Part shown: positions 19,154-21,965 of the stretch, one piece after another
Layout: every line of letters begins with the position of its first letter
Position numbering within the stretch: position 1 is the stretch's first letter
Source of the DNA: Trichomonas tenax
Lineage: Eukaryota > Parabasalia > Trichomonadida > Trichomonadidae
Reading direction: 5' to 3'
Assembly: GCA_023091735.1 (NCBI GenBank)
Contig: JALKBU010000878.1
Coordinates: forward strand, 1-21,965
Length of the DNA stretch: 21,965 nt
Notes under the pieces: model-generated
What the model saw: the letters and a program-made list of their open reading frames with translations, nothing else
The model's database searches: none
Told to the model about the DNA's origin: nothing
Translations under genes and position numbers: made by a program

Positions 19154-19240
19154 AACTTAAATTACAGTGCTACTCCATCATATGGGATAGAAATACGATG
19201 GAACAGCTCAATAAGATGGAGTGGTATTGTGATTTAAGTT
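19154..19240 (-). repeat. Hairpin 4 (family A, - orientation, diverged)
   Basis: Arms 19154-19179 and 19215-19240 match at 22 of 26 positions, all four differences being transitions. The loop (19180-19214) is related to that of hairpin 6 in reverse complement. Confidence 0.82.
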
Positions 19241-19272
19241 AATATCGCGGTATGAAAGTGAAATTTTGATGT

Positions 19273-19380
19273 TTCTAGACTTTGTGGGAATATCAGGAAT
19301 TATTGATGCTGCATCGACTGCCTGTTGATACATAGTGGGTGCAGCATCAATAATTCCTGATATTCCCACAAAGTCTAGAA
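19273..19380 (+). repeat. Hairpin 5 (family B, + orientation, centre of the array)
   Basis: Arms 19273-19313 and 19340-19380 are perfect inverted repeats, 41 of 41 bp, with a 26-nt loop. The stem carries GTGGGAATATCAGGAATTAT where the other B stems have TTCGAAATATCCAGGAATAC, changed in both arms. Confidence 0.97.
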
Positions 19381-19408
19381 TCACAAATTATCTGCACTTC
19401 TATAGTGC

Positions 19409-19505
19409 TTTTTCGTTGCAATCACAGTTCTACTCCATTATGTGGGGCTGGTCCATGATGTACCCATTCCACATGATGGAGCAGAACTGTGATTGCAACG
19501 AAAAA
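19409..19505 (+). repeat. Hairpin 6 (family A, + orientation)
   Basis: Arms 19409-19445 and 19469-19505 match at 35 of 37 positions around CGTTGCAATCACAGTTCT. Loop 19446-19468 contains CTGGTCCATGATG, shared with hairpin 1 (CTGATCCATGATG). Confidence 0.93.
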
Positions 19506-19540
19506 CATTTCTCAAAAACGATGAATGTGTTGATGCCAAA

Positions 19541-19613
19541 ATCCTCCCATTTCTCATGCATGTGGGGCTGATCCATATTGAAGCGATCCCAAATGCTTGA
19601 GAAATAGGAGAAT
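19541..19613 (+). repeat. Hairpin 7 (family C, + orientation)
   Basis: Arms 19541-19566 and 19588-19613 match at 22 of 26 positions. Loop 19567-19587 contains CTGATCCATATTG, linking family C to family A loops. Confidence 0.85.
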
Positions 19614-19650
19614 TTAAGATATTTAATTGAAAAAGAGTTGAGATTTTGAT

Positions 19651-19762
19651 GATTTTGGACTTTTTCAAAATATCTATGAATACTGATGCTAAGCCGATGG
19701 TATGTTGCTAGGTAGTGGGTGTTGCACCACTATTCATGGATATTTCGAAAAAGTCCAGAATC
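19651..19762 (+). repeat. Hairpin 8 (family B, + orientation)
   Basis: Arms 19651-19695 and 19718-19762 match at about 37 of 45 positions; mismatches cluster near the loop. Loop 19696-19717. Confidence 0.85.
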
Positions 19763-19786
19763 ACATATTAACTGCCCTTTTAAGTC

Positions 19787-19888
19787 GTTTTTTTCGCCGA
19801 AATCACATAGCTGCTCCATCATATGAGGTAGGTACATCATGGATCTACCTCAGATGATGAAGCAGCACTGTGATTTCGGCGAAAAAAC
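19787..19888 (-). repeat. Hairpin 9 (family A, - orientation)
   Basis: Arms 19787-19831 and 19845-19888 match with four substitutions and one T-run length difference. The 13-nt loop is the shortest of the array. The stem has CGCCGAAATCACA in place of hairpin 1's CGCTGTAATCACA, changed in both arms. Confidence 0.9.
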
Positions 19889-20910
19889 ATTTTAGTTCTA
19901 ATATGAAAAGGGTTGAACTTGACTCCTCTATTTACTTGATGTGCTGCAGAACTTATTTAAAAACAGCTAACATTATTTTGTGAAAATATGCTCCATTATC
20001 TATACTGGAGTAATGTATAGATAATACAATACAGAAATATTGCATTTTTTATATTAATTATCGCATATCATAAAAAATTCTATATATAAATATGGTATTT
20101 TAGTCAATAAAAGTAAGACAAACAATCAAGCTGTAAGGTGGTGTGTATAATGAAAACATCTTAGCGTAATTTCAAAGGAACCAGTCCAATTTTGATTAGC
20201 CTTTATTCAATAAATTAATTGTTTGGCATAATTGCAGTTATAAAGACAGTATCAATTTAGGAATAAATAAGCACAATTCATCCAATAAAACTAACGTTAA
20301 TTAAATATAGAGAAAAATATGAGATAAATAACATGTATTTGTACTTTTTGCGTGCATTTTAAATACAGATGGAAAGCATAAAACCATCTAATTCAGATGA
20401 AAGAATATAGTTTGTAAAAAGTTCGGCAAAAAAAACTGAGTTTCGTCATATTTTGATGCGAATTTTAGTAGGTGTTGTATAAGATGGTCTAGCAAGCAAA
20501 CAACAGATGCACAAAAAGCCTAAGATTTGAAAATTCGGGAGATAATCTTAGAAGTTTTGGGGTCAAATCCAGAACAGATTCTTGCTGAATGTTTTTCCCA
20601 TGTGCCCTATTGTACAGTGTACTAAAGAAGGCGTAGTACGAGCGCGCTCATTAAATTTAATCAAACCCTTTATCATTGAGTCAGCCCCTAACTAAATGCA
20701 CCCCTTCCCCAACGAAACGAAAAAGGCACCCCGGCACCCCCAAAACCGACATCCTTAGATGAAAAGAAAGTCAACTGTATGTAGATTTATATTTTCTGAA
20801 AGTCGAATAATGTGCAGAAATCGAAAATTTAGGGCTTGCAGACAAACGAAAATCTATTTATCAAGTAAAATCGATAAAATGTAAAGGAAAAATCAGAAAA
20901 GTGAACTGAA
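19889..20910. other. Gene-free right flank of the array
   Basis: No gene. A separate small hairpin with perfect 11-bp arms ATTATCTATAC/GTATAGATAAT lies at 19995-20025 (9-nt loop). A C-rich patch (CCCC, ACCCC and CCCCGGCACCCCC runs) lies at about 20686-20742, similar in style to the G/C runs at 17.4-17.9 kb. Confidence 0.5.
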
Positions 20911-20915
20911 TCATA
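20911..20915 (+). promoter_or_regulatory. Candidate initiator TCATA of the nucleotidase gene
   Basis: TCATA fits TCAYW, and its A at 20913 lies only 4 nt before the ATG at 20917. Leaders this short are known in trichomonads, but the motif is brief and may be coincidental. Confidence 0.35.
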
Positions 20916-20916
20916 A

Positions 20917-21468
20917 ATGCAAAAAATAATCCTCATTGATATAGACTCCACACTCAACAACTTTCAGGAGTATTTTATCAAGATGTTCGTAAAGAAATTT
21001 CCGGAGTTCGAGGACAAATTGCCTGAAGAACCCGTTCATTTCGATCTTATGAAAATGGATAAACCAAAAGGTCTCGAAATACTTCAAGCACCGGGTTTCA
21101 CGGAAGGAATGGTACCGCTTCCTGGTGCTGTTGATGCTGTTAACCTTTTGGATAAAAAAGGATATAATATTTTCTTTTGCACAGCTCTCGTTACGGACGA
21201 TTCCAATGCGCTGAGAGACAGAGTTCAGTGGATTGGCAAATGGTTTGGCGAAAAATGGATGGAAAAAGTAATATTTGCGAAAGATAAAACAATGGTTCGC
21301 GGAGATTTCCTCATTGACGACTCTCCTTTCAAGACTAAAGGCTGTTGCAAGCCTTTGTGGAAGCTCATAATCTTCGATGTCAAATACAACAGAGGAGATG
21401 AATCATACGGTCGCATATACAACTGGAACGATATGGACAGGTTGTTGGAGATTCTTGAGCGCGAATGA
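20917..21468 (+). CDS. 5'(3')-deoxyribonucleotidase-like HAD phosphatase
   Basis: Encodes 183 residues, close to the usual size of NT5C-type deoxyribonucleotidases, which dephosphorylate deoxynucleoside monophosphates and tune the dNTP pool. HAD-superfamily motifs are in order: motif I DIDST (8-12, nucleophile D8 and acid D10), motif II Thr in FFCTAL (T89), a motif III lysine around K122-K124 (FAKDKT) and the motif IV acidic pair LIDDSP (D134, D135). The family's substrate-side stretch FTEGMVPLPGAVDAV (61-75) is also recognisable (compare FF..L.P.PGA). No targeting signal is seen, so a cytosolic enzyme is likely. Relatives in bacteria and protists share this layout, so substrate preference is not certain. 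The gene looks intact and stands alone after the gene desert. Confidence 0.85.
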   Translation: MQKIILIDIDSTLNNFQEYFIKMFVKKFPEFEDKLPEEPVHFDLMKMDKPKGLEILQAPGFTEGMVPLPGAVDAVNLLDKKGYNIFFCTALVTDDSNALRDRVQWIGKWFGEKWMEKVIFAKDKTMVRGDFLIDDSPFKTKGCCKPLWKLIIFDVKYNRGDESYGRIYNWNDMDRLLEILERE

Positions 21469-21965
21469 ATTTATTATATTTTTTTCAACACTTTTATTAC
21501 TGCTTATTATACTAGCAATCGTGTTATTTGTTGATTAAATTTTATATAATCCCTTCTTATACATTATACATTTTTATTATAGAATTGTGATTGATTTCAA
21601 ATTAATAACATGAAGATTGTATTTTGAAAATACAATATATATATATCTTTATCCAAGTAATTTTGCGTCACCCATTCTGATGTATCTCAATGTTTTAAAA
21701 TCAATTTGTAATTGCATTAAAATAAACATGTATATTCGGTAATGTCTATCTGAATAAGATGCCTTAAGAAAAATATGATAATAGAACATCAAACAATCCT
21801 TATATCTTGAATGCTTGTTGAAATCTTTATCATATTATTGGGAAAATTTTTCCTTCTGCGGTGTAGTCCCGCGACCTTCATAACATTTTATCTGATCAAT
21901 ATTTTTTCGATTTGAAAGTACTTTCATGTACATATTGATAGTTGTCTATCCAGTGGTGTAAGTGG
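21469..21965. other. 3' flank, no gene seen
   Basis: AT-rich sequence with a short TA repeat near 21635-21645 and no recognisable gene up to the window end. Confidence 0.55.

Larger units (their letters stand above)
18785..19888. repeat. Nested palindrome: array of nine long hairpins (A B C A B A C B A)
   Basis: Nine adjacent inverted repeats with arms of 26-45 bp and loops of 13-35 nt fill 1.1 kb. They belong to three stem families, A (1,4,6,9), B (2,5,8) and C (3,7). The order reads the same in both directions, and asymmetric loop sequences show that symmetrically placed members have opposite orientation. Linkers 1-2 and 8-9, 2-3 and 7-8, and 3-4 and 6-7 also align as reverse complements. 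No protein is encoded: the ORFs crossing it are by-products of the symmetry. The nature is unknown (foldback element, hairpin RNA precursor, or conversion-maintained palindrome). Confidence 0.9.

Noticed and set aside
18500..19668. ORFs of 60-90 codons crossing the hairpin array on both strands
   Set aside because: They run through stems and loops with no domain, and appear in mirrored pairs because the DNA is palindromic.
18785..19888. CRISPR array
   Set aside because: Units are diverged long hairpins in alternating orientation, without constant direct repeats or unique spacers, and the DNA is eukaryotic.
20540..20590. T-arm-like GGGTCAAATCC suggesting a tRNA
   Set aside because: The T-loop lacks the T54 T55 pair and no acceptor, D or anticodon stems can be folded from the upstream 70 bases.

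Overview
The window looks like nuclear DNA of a parabasalid protist (trichomonad). The evidence is the AT-rich background, single-exon genes, very short 5' leaders, and initiator-like boxes matching the trichomonad Inr consensus TCAYW just upstream of several start codons. The extended form TCACTTTT precedes the Rab, GAF and eL43 genes. I cannot name the species; Tritrichomonas or Trichomonas are the obvious candidates.

Layout. 1-2206 is a decayed accessory region: a GC-rich block of short hairpins, a long coiled-coil reading frame with five nonsense codons, and a small relic of a KilA-N gene. 2645-4116 holds an N6AMT1/HemK2-type methyltransferase (+) and a small, possibly ubiquitin-like protein with an acidic tail (-), whose start appears frameshifted. 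4925-6157 is a second accessory patch: a KilA-N gene frameshifted at an A9 tract, and a small cysteine-containing gene that seems to need two frame changes. 6347-8870 carries two lineage-specific genes on +, an LRR/coiled-coil protein and an unassigned 414-residue protein. 8924-10810 (-) is a protein with three probable GAF modules. 12453-13694 (+) is a glucosidase II beta-like protein with one internal stop. 13771-14361 (-) is a Rab GTPase and 15094-15372 (+) is ribosomal protein eL43 (L37A). After about 5.5 kb without genes, 20917-21468 (+) encodes a 5'(3')-deoxyribonucleotidase-like HAD enzyme.

The most striking part is inside the gene-poor stretch. At 18785-19888 nine long hairpins stand side by side. 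They fall into three families in the order A B C A B A C B A, which is itself a palindrome. Loop orientations and most linkers are mirrored about the central hairpin, whose arms are 41/41 identical. Where copies of one family differ, both arms usually differ together, so stem pairing has been kept while the sequence changed. I know of no described trichomonad element with this architecture. It could be a structured small-RNA precursor array, a foldback transposon, or a structure kept by arm-to-arm gene conversion.

The conserved genes serve unrelated housekeeping roles (translation, translation-factor methylation, ER glycoprotein quality control, vesicle traffic, nucleotide metabolism), each with its own promoter. 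I see no operon-like grouping. Several frames differ from an intact gene by a single base, so either local decay or base-level assembly error should be considered.
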